Shown: positions 47,742 to 56,652, counted from the stretch's first letter. The stretch is 64,000 bases of DNA from Acinetobacter sp. ANC 4173 (GCF_004331255.1 NZ_SJOF01000006.1:62001-126000), one strand, 5' to 3'. Made by a program: numbers and translations. The notes: generated by a model not told the origin, from the sequence alone.

Positions 47742-47855
47742 CATCAAAATGACTTCATTTTTTCACCAGATTTTCACTATTTGGTAAAAGTCTTGTCACA
47801 TTAATTCCCTAAGTTAATGACAACTTTATAACTTATTGATGAATTAGGAAAAATC

Positions 47856-50030
47856 ATGACCGATTTGATGCCATATCATGAAGATCAAGAACTAGATAAT
47901 AATACCTCTGATAATGCTCACTTCCGTGACATTTTAGAACAGCGTATGACTCGCCGCAGCCTCATTGGTAAAACTGCAAGTGGTGCTGTCGCACTCGCAT
48001 TGGCATCGTCATTGACTGCGTGTAGTGACGATGATAACGATAATGCAACATCGCCAACCACACCTGTAGATCCGAATAAAAAACCAACAGAACTCACCTT
48101 CTCTGTGGTGAATAAAAACTTAGATGATATTGTGACTGTACCAGAAGGCTATCAAGCGACTGTCCTGTATGCACTTGGCGACTCGATCAATCCAAGCTAT
48201 GCCGATTGGGATGACAATAATATTCCTTCAGGTCCAAGCTTCCAGTTCCGTTCTGGAGACTGCCATGACGGTATGCACTATTTTGGTTTAAGCAGTAGCA
48301 GCAGATTTGATGACACAGTGTCGACTGAAGGTTTGTTGGTGATGAACCACGAATATATCAACCAAACGTTCCTGCATCCTACAGGTGCCACTAAAGTCGA
48401 CGGTCGCCGCCCAGAAGACGAAGTCATTCGTGAAACCAATGCACATGGTGTATCGGTTGTGCATATTAAAAAAGACAGCGCTACACAAAAAGTTGAGATT
48501 GTGAAAAACTCACTCTTTAACCGTCGTATTACGGCATCAACAGTGATGGATTTTGCGGGTGCCGCAGCAAGTTCAGATTGGGTCAAAACTAAGTTCTCTC
48601 CTGCGGGCAAGCAAACTCGCGGTACACACAACAACTGTGGTAATGGCTATACCCCTTGGGGCACCTACCTCACCACAGAAGAAAACTTCATTGGTTATTT
48701 TGCCCGTAATGCAATGGATGATGCCAACCGTACTGCAGCCGAAATTGTGGCACTGAAACGTTATGGTCTAAAAGCAGGTTCAAGCTCACGTTATGGCTGG
48801 GAAACTGCACTCGGACAACTTGAATCGCAAGATCTGTATGACCGTTGGAATGCCAGTGTTGTGGCAGATCAGGCGACAGCAGACTATCGTAATGGACCGA
48901 ACACTTTTGGTTGGATGGTCGAAATTGATCCTTTTGACCGTGGTCAAAACCCTGTAAAACGTACGTCTCTAGGTCGTTTTGCCCATGAAGACAGTGCTTG
49001 CCGTGCAGTACAAGGTGAACCTTTAGCCTTCTATATGGGTGACGATTCACGCGGCGAATACATCTATAAATTTGTTTCCACTGCCAACTGGGACAACACA
49101 GATGTCAATGGTGGTTATATTGCTGGTGACAAATACATGAATAACGGCACCTTATATGTCGCCAAATTCAACAGTGATGGTTCAGGTGAATGGATTGAAC
49201 TCACACATGGTAAAAATGGCCTAGATGCATCCAATATCGTCTATCCATTTAACTCACAAGCCGATGTTGTGACTTTTGCTCGCCTTGCAGCCGATGCGGT
49301 GGGTGCAACCAAAATGGACCGCCCTGAGTGGGCAACCGTGAACCCGGTGAATGGTGAAGTTTACGTTACCTTAACCAACAACTCGAAGCGTGGACTTGAC
49401 TACCCAACAGATGCAGCCAATCCACGTAACTATAGCGACCCAGAAGGTGGTAACGGGAACGTCAATGGTCACATTATTCGCTTTAAAGAAACCGACAATA
49501 AAACCACAGCGACAACCTTCACGTGGGACATCTACCTATTTGGTTCGGAAGCTGCTATGGCTGCCAACATCAACTTGTCAGGCTTGACCGATAATAATGA
49601 TTTGTCTTCACCAGATGGCATGTGGTTTGACCCACGTGGTGTACTGTGGATTCAAACCGATGATGGTGCCTATACAGACGTCACCAACTGCATGATGTTG
49701 GCCGCGTTGCCTGGACAAATTGGAGATGGTGCAGCAACCACAGCCATCAATGGTCAAGCCACCATTGCGGGCGCTCAAGTCACGGATAAGACCTTACGTC
49801 GTTTCTTGGTCGGACCCAAAGAGTGCGAAATTACAGGGATTGCCATGACACCTGATTACAAAGCCATCTTCATTAATGTACAGCACCCGGGTGAAGATTC
49901 GGCTAGCTATGATGCAGCAACCAGCCATTGGCCAGCAACACAAACCACCCCGAGCAACAGCACGGCACGTCCACGCTCTGCAACAGTTGTCATTACCCGT
50001 AAAGATGGCGGTGTCATCGCGGGTGCATAA
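47856..50030 (+). CDS. PhoX-like alkaline phosphatase (DUF839), Tat signal with lipobox
   Basis: The 724-residue protein matches the PhoX/DUF839 family of Ca/Fe-dependent alkaline phosphatases. The twin-arginine motif TRRSLIGK is at residues 32-39, followed by a hydrophobic stretch and SSLTAC with Cys56. LTAC is a good lipobox, so it may be a Tat-exported lipoprotein; +2 is Ser. Family stretches include GLLVMNHEYINQTFLHP near residue 155, NNCGNGYTPWGTYLTTEEN near 253, GRFAHEDSAC near 372, YIYKFVSTANWDN near 400 and DRPEWATVNPVNGEVYVTLTNN near 490. It lies 156 bp after tatC, a natural place for a Tat client. Phosphate-starvation control is typical of the family but I cannot identify a Pho box with confidence. 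Confidence 0.9.
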   Translation: MTDLMPYHEDQELDNNTSDNAHFRDILEQRMTRRSLIGKTASGAVALALASSLTACSDDDNDNATSPTTPVDPNKKPTELTFSVVNKNLDDIVTVPEGYQATVLYALGDSINPSYADWDDNNIPSGPSFQFRSGDCHDGMHYFGLSSSSRFDDTVSTEGLLVMNHEYINQTFLHPTGATKVDGRRPEDEVIRETNAHGVSVVHIKKDSATQKVEIVKNSLFNRRITASTVMDFAGAAASSDWVKTKFSPAGKQTRGTHNNCGNGYTPWGTYLTTEENFIGYFARNAMDDANRTAAEIVALKRYGLKAGSSSRYGWETALGQLESQDLYDRWNASVVADQATADYRNGPNTFGWMVEIDPFDRGQNPVKRTSLGRFAHEDSACRAVQGEPLAFYMGDDSRGEYIYKFVSTANWDNTDVNGGYIAGDKYMNNGTLYVAKFNSDGSGEWIELTHGKNGLDASNIVYPFNSQADVVTFARLAADAVGATKMDRPEWATVNPVNGEVYVTLTNNSKRGLDYPTDAANPRNYSDPEGGNGNVNGHIIRFKETDNKTTATTFTWDIYLFGSEAAMAANINLSGLTDNNDLSSPDGMWFDPRGVLWIQTDDGAYTDVTNCMMLAALPGQIGDGAATTAINGQATIAGAQVTDKTLRRFLVGPKECEITGIAMTPDYKAIFINVQHPGEDSASYDAATSHWPATQTTPSNSTARPRSATVVITRKDGGVIAGA

Positions 50031-50041
50031 TCCAAAACTAA

Positions 50042-50070
50042 AAAATGCCGACATAATGTCGGCATTTTTT
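50042..50070. terminator. Bidirectional terminator between phoX-like gene and NRDE gene
   Basis: Palindrome AAATGCCGACA / TGTCGGCATTT with a TAA loop is flanked by A and T runs, serving both convergent genes. Confidence 0.9.
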
Positions 50071-50863
50071 ATGCGTCTTCACAGCCCATGAAAGGCGAGT
50101 GTATTTGCACGATCTGTCCTTGTAGTTCGCCTTGTTGTGACTTTTCCATCCAGTCCCAACCACTGTTACTCATTCTCAGAAAATTAGAGCAACGGGTTCC
50201 ATAGGCAGGGCTCTGAATAAAGGTGGAGGACAATAGTGCTTCCATTTCAGGGCTAATCCCTGTATCTGGTAAAAGCTCAGGAATAATTTTGCGCTCATCT
50301 TCCAGAATATCCCATACGGCATATTGCAGCTCCGCCTCAGAACTTTGTCCACGTTGCAGCATCGGCAATAATTCTTGGGTAAAGCGTTTGCGCAAATGCC
50401 GAGTTTTTTCCCAATGCTCTGTCATCAAGCCATTCGAGACCACATACACGCCTTTGGCGAGCACTTGCGGTGCTTCACCGCGATTACTCATATAAATCGC
50501 TTGCTCCCGATCTCCCAAAAACAAATTAAAGCCGGCATATTCCCGTTGTTGCTGTTCTAGCTGTTTTGCAAAGCGAATCGGTGCCAAATCCGATTCTAAA
50601 AAATCTTGTACTAAATGCCCACGTGAAGTTGGATAGCTCTGCTGATCTCGTCCATCACGAAAATTGGTCACAATCGCCCAACGACCTGTTGGCGTTATCC
50701 CCATCCACGTCCCACCCGATTGCAGATCTTTGCCTGCTATGACGGGGCTGTCTGACCATGTAGATAAGGCTTGCGTAGGACGATGATAGAACTCATCTCG
50801 GTTTGAAATTAGGCATAACGGCGTTTGCTCTAAAATATGCCATGCGAGTGCCACAATACACAT
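50069..50863 (-). CDS. NRDE (TANGO2-like) family protein
   Basis: The 264-residue soluble protein begins MCIVALAWHILEQTPLCLISNRDEFYHRP, which holds the family-defining N-R-D-E motif and the conserved Cys2. GKDLQSGGTWMGITPTGRWAIVTNFR follows, and CSNFLRMSNSG lies near the C-terminus. The fold is an Ntn-hydrolase-like one, with Cys2 possibly the nucleophile after Met removal. The human homologue TANGO2 has been linked to heme and lipid handling; the bacterial role is unknown. It is convergent with the PhoX-like gene. Confidence 0.88.
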   Translation of the reverse strand: MCIVALAWHILEQTPLCLISNRDEFYHRPTQALSTWSDSPVIAGKDLQSGGTWMGITPTGRWAIVTNFRDGRDQQSYPTSRGHLVQDFLESDLAPIRFAKQLEQQQREYAGFNLFLGDREQAIYMSNRGEAPQVLAKGVYVVSNGLMTEHWEKTRHLRKRFTQELLPMLQRGQSSEAELQYAVWDILEDERKIIPELLPDTGISPEMEALLSSTFIQSPAYGTRCSNFLRMSNSGWDWMEKSQQGELQGQIVQIHSPFMGCEDA

Positions 50864-50956
50864 AAATTTTGCTCTATATCTTTACACATTGAATGTACAA
50901 CATTTTTCATTGTATTCCGCTAAAATCTCTACAAAACATAATGACTAGGAACAGGA

Positions 50957-51769
50957 ATGCTCACCTATCCAAATATTGACCCAATTGCGATTTCATTGGG
51001 TCCCTTACAAGTCCATTGGTATGGACTGATGTACTTATTGGCTTTCCTTTTTGCATGGGGACTTGCCACGTATCGTGCCAAACTCAGAACAGGCTGGACC
51101 TCAGATATGGTCTCTGATCTGATTTTTTATGGCGCGCTTGGGGTCGTGATTGGTGGGCGTGTCGGTTATGTGTTCTTTTATGGCTTTGAACAATTTCTTG
51201 CCAATCCCTTGTGGTTATTCCAAGTCTGGACTGGCGGAATGAGTTTCCACGGTGGTTTTCTTGGGGTCATGATTGCCATGTTACTCTGGTGCAAAAAGTA
51301 TCAAATGACGTGGTTCCAGACCTTAGACTTTATTGCCCCCTGTGTTCCAACGGGCTTGATGTTTGGCCGTATTGGTAACTTTATTGGCGGTGAACTGTAT
51401 GGACGACCTGTCTCTGACCCTAACTTTGCACTGGGGATGATTTTCCCGACCGACCCGCTACAACTGGTTCGCCACCCCTCTCAGCTTTACCAAGCGCTAT
51501 GTGAAGGGCTGATTCTGTTTATTGTCCTGTGGTGGTTCAGCTCTAAACCGCGTCCTCGTATGGCGGTATCTGCACTGTTCCTAATTGGTTATGGAATTGC
51601 ACGCTTTGTGGTCGAGTTCTTCCGCGAACCTGACAATGGTCAATTATTTATTGCGTGGATGAGTAAAGGTCAATTCTTAACTATTCCGATGATTCTGATT
51701 GGTATCTGGATGCTCTGGTATGCCTACCAGAAGAAAGTCTATGATTGGGGACCACTTAAAAATAATTAA
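50957..51769 (+). CDS. lgt: Prolipoprotein diacylglyceryl transferase
   Basis: This 270-residue inner-membrane enzyme transfers diacylglycerol from phosphatidylglycerol to the lipobox cysteine, the first step of lipoprotein maturation. It has seven helices and the Lgt signature GRIGNFIGGELYGRP near residue 138, with the essential Arg. HWYGLMYLLAFLFAWGLA near 22 and SFHGGFLGV near 97 are further Lgt marks. It begins with a hydrophobic run that includes LTYPNIDPIAISLGPLQVHWY. The thyA gene lies downstream on the same strand, as in many proteobacteria, here with two small membrane genes between. Confidence 0.96.
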   Translation: MLTYPNIDPIAISLGPLQVHWYGLMYLLAFLFAWGLATYRAKLRTGWTSDMVSDLIFYGALGVVIGGRVGYVFFYGFEQFLANPLWLFQVWTGGMSFHGGFLGVMIAMLLWCKKYQMTWFQTLDFIAPCVPTGLMFGRIGNFIGGELYGRPVSDPNFALGMIFPTDPLQLVRHPSQLYQALCEGLILFIVLWWFSSKPRPRMAVSALFLIGYGIARFVVEFFREPDNGQLFIAWMSKGQFLTIPMILIGIWMLWYAYQKKVYDWGPLKNN

Positions 51770-51862
51770 TTCTGTACTTCTTTACACTAGAGTACGATCC
51801 GTGCGTCGTGCTCTAGCATGTGCTAAAGTTTAAATTCTCTTGCTACCTCCCTCTTAAAATTT

Positions 51863-52237
51863 ATGCTCGAATTCTGGTTTGATCCCCAAATCGCTGTATT
51901 CAAAAAACTGGCACTATTTGTTCTGATTGGCTTAGTGACCGCGGGGTTGTATTGGATACAACCCTTAACACTCGATGCAATTTTAACGTTCATGGGAACA
52001 GGGATTGTGTTTCTGATCTGTCGTTATTGTAAAATCCACTTCGCTAGCGCTAATCCTACTGGGCTTCTGTATCGTTTATTCACCTGGATTCCATTGGCAC
52101 TGCTTTTAGCACTGATCTTTATGCATCTTAAATCAGGGGATATTCTAATTCCTGGCGCGCAAGGTATTGGCTTTATGGCATTGTCCATCTGCCTATTTTC
52201 GCCGCTATCACTGCTCAATCAACATAAGCAGGATTAA
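51863..52237 (+). CDS. Small membrane protein, MLEFW family, copy 1
   Basis: This 124-residue protein has four predicted helices and no recognised domain. It begins MLEFWFDPQIAVFKKLALFV and ends with an LIPGAQGIGFMALSICLF segment that mirrors the same position in the downstream gene. It starts 93 bp after lgt and its neighbour starts 8 bp after its stop, so the two are co-transcribed. Function is unknown. Confidence 0.7.
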   Translation: MLEFWFDPQIAVFKKLALFVLIGLVTAGLYWIQPLTLDAILTFMGTGIVFLICRYCKIHFASANPTGLLYRLFTWIPLALLLALIFMHLKSGDILIPGAQGIGFMALSICLFSPLSLLNQHKQD

Positions 52238-52245
52238 ACCCACTG

Positions 52246-52617
52246 ATGCTCGAATTTTGGTATTCCGAACGCTGCTCCCGTGAAATCAGACTCATCTGTA
52301 GTATTGGCGTATGTATCAGTATTTATTTCTGTTCTCGCATTGCTGAACTTGCACCACTCTGGGTGGGGTTAAGTCTAGTATTGGGCGTTTTGATTCATGT
52401 CCTGTTTACTCAATTTCTCAAGTTGGCAGCTTCCCCCCCTTATCGAATCACGCTTCGCAATGGAATTTATATTTTCCAACTGTTTGCACTGTTAAGCTTA
52501 ACCTACGTATTACCAGAACAGCATAAATGGGTGCTGTGGTTACAATGTATTGGCTTTCATGCTCTTGGACTGTTTTTGGTTTCAATTTATAGCAACCGTG
52601 CCAAACGCCATGCTTAG
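52246..52617 (+). CDS. Small membrane protein, MLEFW family, copy 2
   Basis: This 123-residue protein also begins MLEFW (MLEFWYSERCSREIRLICS), has about four helices and ends QCIGFHALGLFLVSIYSNR, matching the C-terminal segment of the gene 8 bp upstream. The shared start, end, length and helix pattern show the pair are diverged tandem paralogues. No motif suggests a function. It ends at a bidirectional terminator. Confidence 0.7.
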   Translation: MLEFWYSERCSREIRLICSIGVCISIYFCSRIAELAPLWVGLSLVLGVLIHVLFTQFLKLAASPPYRITLRNGIYIFQLFALLSLTYVLPEQHKWVLWLQCIGFHALGLFLVSIYSNRAKRHA

Positions 52618-52654
52618 CGTTACTCACGAATATTGGATCGCATATCCTTTACAT

Positions 52655-52693
52655 AAAAAGACCGTTTATCTATCTTAAATAAACGGTCTTTTT
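52655..52693. terminator. Bidirectional terminator
   Basis: A 15-bp stem AAAAAGACCGTTTAT / ATAAACGGTCTTTTT with a 9-nt loop lies between the MLEFW pair and the convergent amidase gene. Confidence 0.92.
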
Positions 52694-52714
52694 ATCTGCT
52701 TATTACAGTTTAGT

Positions 52715-53224
52715 TTAATGATCTAAACGGTAATAACTATATTGCACATTGGCATTTTTATAAACGGCATAACCTGTTTGTTTAAAATCAGAAACCCAAC
52801 CTGAACCAGAATAACCTGCAATATGCCCATAAGTATGACCTTTAGTACGGTCAATAATATAGATATCACCTTTTTTAGGCTGGTCAAAGGATGGACTAAT
52901 ACGACGGTAACCTAGTCGCTCTAGCGTATTGCCCCAATCTGCGGCAGCAACTGGATGGTTTTGAACATTGGCTCCAGCAGACTGCAACGCAAGACGAATG
53001 CTTTTGGCACATTTCTGGGTACTGGTACGACGCGTAATATTACTGAGTTTCTGGGTAAATTTGTCAATATCAATACGCTGTGCATTGTTCGAAGTATAAT
53101 TACGACTGCGCTCTGTGTTCATGCGTTTATTATCAGGTTTTTGTTGCGCATTGGAACGAATAATGATTTGTGTTTCGGCAGGAGCATGAACATCACTCAT
53201 ACCCGTATTAACATCATAAATCAT
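52715..53224 (-). CDS. CHAP/NlpC-P60-like cysteine amidase, no signal peptide
   Basis: This 169-residue protein has a C-terminal papain-like amidase domain. The catalytic Cys72 lies in STQKCAKSIRLALQSAG, then HPVAAADWGNTLERLGY, QPKKGDIYIID, His134 in YGHIAGYSGSGWVSDFKQ and Asp146. These are the order and spacing of CHAP-type peptidoglycan amidases. The first 65 residues are polar, with no signal peptide or transmembrane helix, so export would need another route. Related domains occur in type VI secretion effectors and other bacterial toxins. No secretion genes or obvious immunity gene are adjacent, so an antibacterial role is only a hypothesis. A housekeeping or phage-derived hydrolase is equally possible. 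Confidence 0.72.
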   Translation of the reverse strand: MIYDVNTGMSDVHAPAETQIIIRSNAQQKPDNKRMNTERSRNYTSNNAQRIDIDKFTQKLSNITRRTSTQKCAKSIRLALQSAGANVQNHPVAAADWGNTLERLGYRRISPSFDQPKKGDIYIIDRTKGHTYGHIAGYSGSGWVSDFKQTGYAVYKNANVQYSYYRLDH

Positions 53225-53565
53225 CTTTAAACCTCTAACTTCTTACATCAGACACACAAATCTTCGAACGCTGATAGTAGCCCGTGAAATTTAATTTTTC
53301 AGGCGTAAAATGTAAAAAAATATAAATATGTAAACAAAGCGTTGCTAATTGCTTATTTTTACGACGTTTATGCAATAGATTCTCATTATCTTTTTGGTTA
53401 AATTTTAATCAAATCTCAAAACTGTATGATTTGTCGTTTGCTCTACATTTTTATCGTTTCTACCTTATTTTGGGTATAATCATCACCATATTTTAGAATT
53501 TATATTGGGAAGATTAAGCTAATCCGTGACAGATTTGCTTGCCCAAAGGCTTATTTGAGAGTTTT
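53225..53565. other. Intergenic region, amidase / thyA
   Basis: These 341 AT-rich bp hold two divergent promoters. A TATAAT at 53475-53480 with an 18-bp-spaced TTATCG is the best thyA promoter candidate. A half-conserved Fur-like stretch (TCTCATTATC at 53381-53390) is noted but weak. No ORF is credible. Confidence 0.45.
53451..53480 (+). promoter_or_regulatory. Candidate sigma70 promoter of thyA
   Basis: A perfect TATAAT (53475-53480) is preceded by TTATCG (53451-53456) with an 18-bp spacer, 86 bp before the thyA ATG. Confidence 0.5.
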
Positions 53566-54408
53566 ATGAAGACGTATTTAGACCTACTACAACACATCCT
53601 CGATCACGGTGGTGATAAAGGCGACCGTACTGGTACAGGTACGCGCTCGGTATTCGGTCATCAAATGCGTTTTGACCTGAATCAAGGCTTCCCTTTACTG
53701 ACCACCAAAAAAGTTCATTTTCGTTCAATTGTGATTGAATTGTTGTGGTTCCTTAAAGGGGATACCAACGTAAAGTATCTACAAGACAATAAAGTCAGCA
53801 TTTGGGATGAATGGGCAACCGCAGAACAAACTGCTCGCTTTGGTCGCCCTGAAGCTGAATTGGGTCCTGTTTATGGCCATCAATGGCGTAACTTTGGTGC
53901 AACCAAACTTGAAAATGGACTGTATGCGCAAGATGGTTTTGACCAAATTTCATGGTTGATCAATGAAATTAAAACCAATCCCAATTCACGCCGCTTAATT
54001 GTGTCGGGTTGGAATCCACAAGAAGCAGGACAAGTGGCATTACCACCATGCCATACCCTGTTCCAGTTCTTTGTCCAAGATGGCAAATTATCTTGCCAGT
54101 TATATCAACGTAGTGCCGATGTGTTCTTAGGCGTGCCATTTAACATTGCCAGCTATGCCTTACTGACGCATATGGTGGCGCAAGTGTGTGGTTTAGGTGT
54201 TGGCGATTTTGTTTGGACTGGGGGTGATACGCACCTCTATGCCAACCATTTTGAACAAGCCAAACTACAACTGAGCCGTGAACCTTTAAGCCTGTGTCAA
54301 TTAAAACTGAACCCTGAGATTCAAGATATCTTTGATTTCAAATTTGAAGACATTGAAATTGTCGGCTATGAGTCACACCCAGGCATTAAAGCCCCTGTTG
54401 CCGTTTAA
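53566..54408 (+). CDS. thyA: Thymidylate synthase
   Basis: This 280-residue enzyme methylates dUMP to dTMP using methylenetetrahydrofolate and yields dihydrofolate, the substrate of FolA downstream. The nucleophilic Cys162 lies in [15 protein letters not shown]. Other marks are [20 protein letters not shown] near residue 19, [14 protein letters not shown] near 64, [19 protein letters not shown] near 182 and [12 protein letters not shown] near 222. The ATG at 53566 gives the standard start MKTYLDLLQ; a TTG nine codons earlier is not conserved. A hairpin with six T separates it from folA. Confidence 0.97.
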   Translation: MKTYLDLLQHILDHGGDKGDRTGTGTRSVFGHQMRFDLNQGFPLLTTKKVHFRSIVIELLWFLKGDTNVKYLQDNKVSIWDEWATAEQTARFGRPEAELGPVYGHQWRNFGATKLENGLYAQDGFDQISWLINEIKTNPNSRRLIVSGWNPQEAGQVALPPCHTLFQFFVQDGKLSCQLYQRSADVFLGVPFNIASYALLTHMVAQVCGLGVGDFVWTGGDTHLYANHFEQAKLQLSREPLSLCQLKLNPEIQDIFDFKFEDIEIVGYESHPGIKAPVAV

Positions 54409-54419
54409 GCTTCAGGCAG

Positions 54420-54449
54420 GATGCTTTCTGCATAGAAGGCATCTTTTTT
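54420..54449 (+). terminator. Terminator-like hairpin between thyA and folA
   Basis: A 10-bp stem GATGCTTTCT / AGAAGGCATC (one G-T pair) with a GCAT loop is followed by six T, 11 bp after the thyA stop. Full or partial termination before folA is expected. Confidence 0.82.
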
Positions 54450-54476
54450 CCAAATATTTCGACAGGTTAGTGATTA

Positions 54477-54989
54477 ATGACATTCCAGAATTTAGAAGTT
54501 GTGCATGTCGTGGCAATGGATCAGCAACGCTGTATCGGCAAAGCCAATGATTTACCTTGGCATATTCCAGCCGATCTCAAGCATTTTAAAGCCATCACTC
54601 AAGGTGGTGTGGTGGTGATGGGTCGTAAAACCTTAGAGTCGATGGGACGGACCTTACCCAAGCGTGTCAATTGGGTCATTACCCGTGATCCAAACTGGTC
54701 TTTTGAAGGCACAAAGGTGGCTTACAGTATTGAAGATGCACTGAGCCAAGCCGTTGTAGATGTACAAGCCTCAGAAAAACCTGAGAGCATCTTTATTATC
54801 GGTGGGGGTGAAATCTTTAAACAAACCATGACTATTACAGACCGTCTGGAATTGACCCACGTTGAACTTGATGTACAAGGTGATGCATATTATCCTGAAA
54901 TTCCAGCCGAATTTAAAAAAGTAAGCTCAGAAAAACAACAAGATGAAAATACTGGGATCGTGTTTGAGTTTGCAACCTATACCAAATAA
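54477..54989 (+). CDS. folA: Dihydrofolate reductase
   Basis: This 170-residue NADPH-dependent enzyme regenerates tetrahydrofolate and is the target of trimethoprim. It has VVAMDQQRCIGKANDLPWHIPADLKHFK near residue 11, GGVVVMGRKTLESMG near 43 and IFIIGGGEIFKQTM near 108. The LPWH-x2-ADLKHFK active-site helix carries the usual Asp. It follows thyA with a terminator-like hairpin between, and the DUF4105 gene follows after 23 bp. Confidence 0.96.
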   Translation: MTFQNLEVVHVVAMDQQRCIGKANDLPWHIPADLKHFKAITQGGVVVMGRKTLESMGRTLPKRVNWVITRDPNWSFEGTKVAYSIEDALSQAVVDVQASEKPESIFIIGGGEIFKQTMTITDRLELTHVELDVQGDAYYPEIPAEFKKVSSEKQQDENTGIVFEFATYTK

Positions 54990-55012
54990 CTGTTCAAAAT
55001 GAGTGGCTGAGT

Positions 55013-56050
55013 ATGCAGCAAAAAGGATCAGGTACATTGTTGTTGAAAACGCTGCAATGGTTGATCCACTGTATTTTCAGCCTGTTTGTACTGTTATCTT
55101 CAATTTGGCTATGCCTTGCACTCTGGATTCAACAACCTATTCATGCTGTTGTGACCTATGCCCTAATTTTAGCGTGGGCCTGCTTTTCACTCAGCATCTT
55201 AGGCATTTATTTTAGCCAGCACCTCATCAGTCGCAATAAAGATATTCTGCTGTATATGTTTGGCTTTATATTGGCATTAGGATGGTACTTTGGCTTAGAA
55301 GCTCGACAAGACCGTGATTGGAATCCCGAAGTTTCTCGTTTGCTGAGTTATCAAATTAGCGGGCATCAAGTTACTTTGCACAATGTTCGAGACTTTCACT
55401 GGCATGCCGATGGTAGTTATAGCGCTGCATGGCAAACGCGAGTTTTAGATTTAAATCAAATTACAGGGGTAAACATTATTACCTCCTATTGGACAGGTCC
55501 GCAGATTGCCCATACTTTGGTCAGTTTTGATTTTTCCGATACCGCCCCGCTTACATTTTCCATCGAAATTCGCAAAGAAAAAGGCGAAGAATTTTCCGCA
55601 ATCGGGGGATTTTTTCGAAAATATGAACTGAATTTAGTGGCGTCCAATGAAACTGACATTATTTACACCCGTAGCAATATTCGCCATGAGCAGGTCTATT
55701 TTTTCCCTACCAAGATGTCAAAAGCACAAAGCCAAGCCCTGTTTCTTGAATACCTGAACAAAGCCAGTGAATTGGCGCAACAACCCAAATGGTATAATAC
55801 GCTCAGCAGTAACTGCACCACGCTGGTGTTTGACATGATTCAAGAAGTTACGCAAAAACCCTTACCTATGGATTATCGTCTATTGGCTTCAGGTTATTTA
55901 CCCAATTATCTCTACGATTTACATGCGATTTCACACAGTTACAGTATGCACGAATGGTATCGTCAGGCGCATGTGAACCCCAAAGTGCAATCCTTAACTT
56001 CAATCCAAAACTATTCCAATGCCATTCGGCAAGGATTACCGAGCCATTAA
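55013..56050 (+). CDS. DUF4105 (Lnb N-terminal-type) membrane protein
   Basis: This 345-residue protein has three hydrophobic helices in the first 95 residues, then a soluble domain of the DUF4105 family (PF13387). It has LHNVRDFHWHADGSYSAAW near 125, the conserved start of the domain, and LSSNCTTLVFDMI with Cys268 as the presumed nucleophile. The same domain forms the active part of Lnb, a lipoprotein N-acyl-modifying enzyme of some Gram-positives; activity here is inference. It lies 23 bp after folA. A possible link to the lipoprotein theme (lgt lies 3 kb upstream) is speculative. Confidence 0.82.
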   Translation: MQQKGSGTLLLKTLQWLIHCIFSLFVLLSSIWLCLALWIQQPIHAVVTYALILAWACFSLSILGIYFSQHLISRNKDILLYMFGFILALGWYFGLEARQDRDWNPEVSRLLSYQISGHQVTLHNVRDFHWHADGSYSAAWQTRVLDLNQITGVNIITSYWTGPQIAHTLVSFDFSDTAPLTFSIEIRKEKGEEFSAIGGFFRKYELNLVASNETDIIYTRSNIRHEQVYFFPTKMSKAQSQALFLEYLNKASELAQQPKWYNTLSSNCTTLVFDMIQEVTQKPLPMDYRLLASGYLPNYLYDLHAISHSYSMHEWYRQAHVNPKVQSLTSIQNYSNAIRQGLPSH

Positions 56051-56160
56051 TTTTTCACCACGCTCTCAAATACGTCAGAATAAATACGATATTCAACTAG
56101 AAATTTGAACACAGTTTGTTTATAAATTAAAAATAAAGTTAAAAAAACTGGAAATACAAC

Positions 56161-56616
56161 ATGTTAAAAAAAACTTTAAGTGTTGCCCTACTCGGGTCTG
56201 CATTGCTTTTTGCAGGCTGTCAAACTATGTCTACTCCTTCAACCAGTGAAATAAATCAGCTACAGCAACTGCAAAATCGTACTTGGATTGTGACGCAAAT
56301 TGGCTCACAAATGATTCAGACTGCGCCGACAGCACGCAATATCCCAAGCCTTCAATTTGATGAAGCCACTCAACGTGTTTCTGGTGCAGATGGTTGTAAC
56401 CGTCTGATGGGAAGCTATCAGGCGACAGGCGACACTCTGGTATTTTCACAAATGGCTTCGACCAAAATGGCGTGTATTGATAATACCCTGCCGAATCAAT
56501 TCAACACCGCACTAGCGAACGTGACCAATTATCAAGTGTATAACAACACGCTCAAGTTACTGGATCGTCATGGCAATCTATTAATTGAATTTACCAGAGC
56601 AAAACAACCGCGTTAG
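56161..56616 (+). CDS. META-domain lipoprotein (HslJ-like)
   Basis: This 151-residue lipoprotein has signal peptide [20 protein letters not shown] with lipobox FAGC at Cys20. Residues about 40-148 form a META domain: [40 protein letters not shown] and [14 protein letters not shown], with the conserved Cys pair in GCN and MAC. E. coli HslJ, a relative, is heat inducible and linked to novobiocin resistance; function here is unknown. A terminator follows. Confidence 0.85.
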   Translation: MLKKTLSVALLGSALLFAGCQTMSTPSTSEINQLQQLQNRTWIVTQIGSQMIQTAPTARNIPSLQFDEATQRVSGADGCNRLMGSYQATGDTLVFSQMASTKMACIDNTLPNQFNTALANVTNYQVYNNTLKLLDRHGNLLIEFTRAKQPR

Positions 56617-56630
56617 TTTTTGTTGATCAG

Positions 56631-56652
56631 GGTCTGTATTACAGACCTTTTT
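56631..56652 (+). terminator. Rho-independent terminator of META lipoprotein gene
   Basis: Stem GGTCTGT / ACAGACC with an ATT loop is followed by five T, 14 bp after the stop. Confidence 0.85.

Noticed and set aside
47760..47855. Pho box upstream of the PhoX-like gene
   Set aside because: One half-site-like TTGTCACA is visible, but no second copy at the required 11-bp spacing.
53372..53390. Fur-box-like stretch upstream of thyA and the amidase
   Set aside because: Only the right half matches well (13 of 19 in total) in very AT-rich DNA, and neither neighbour is an iron gene.
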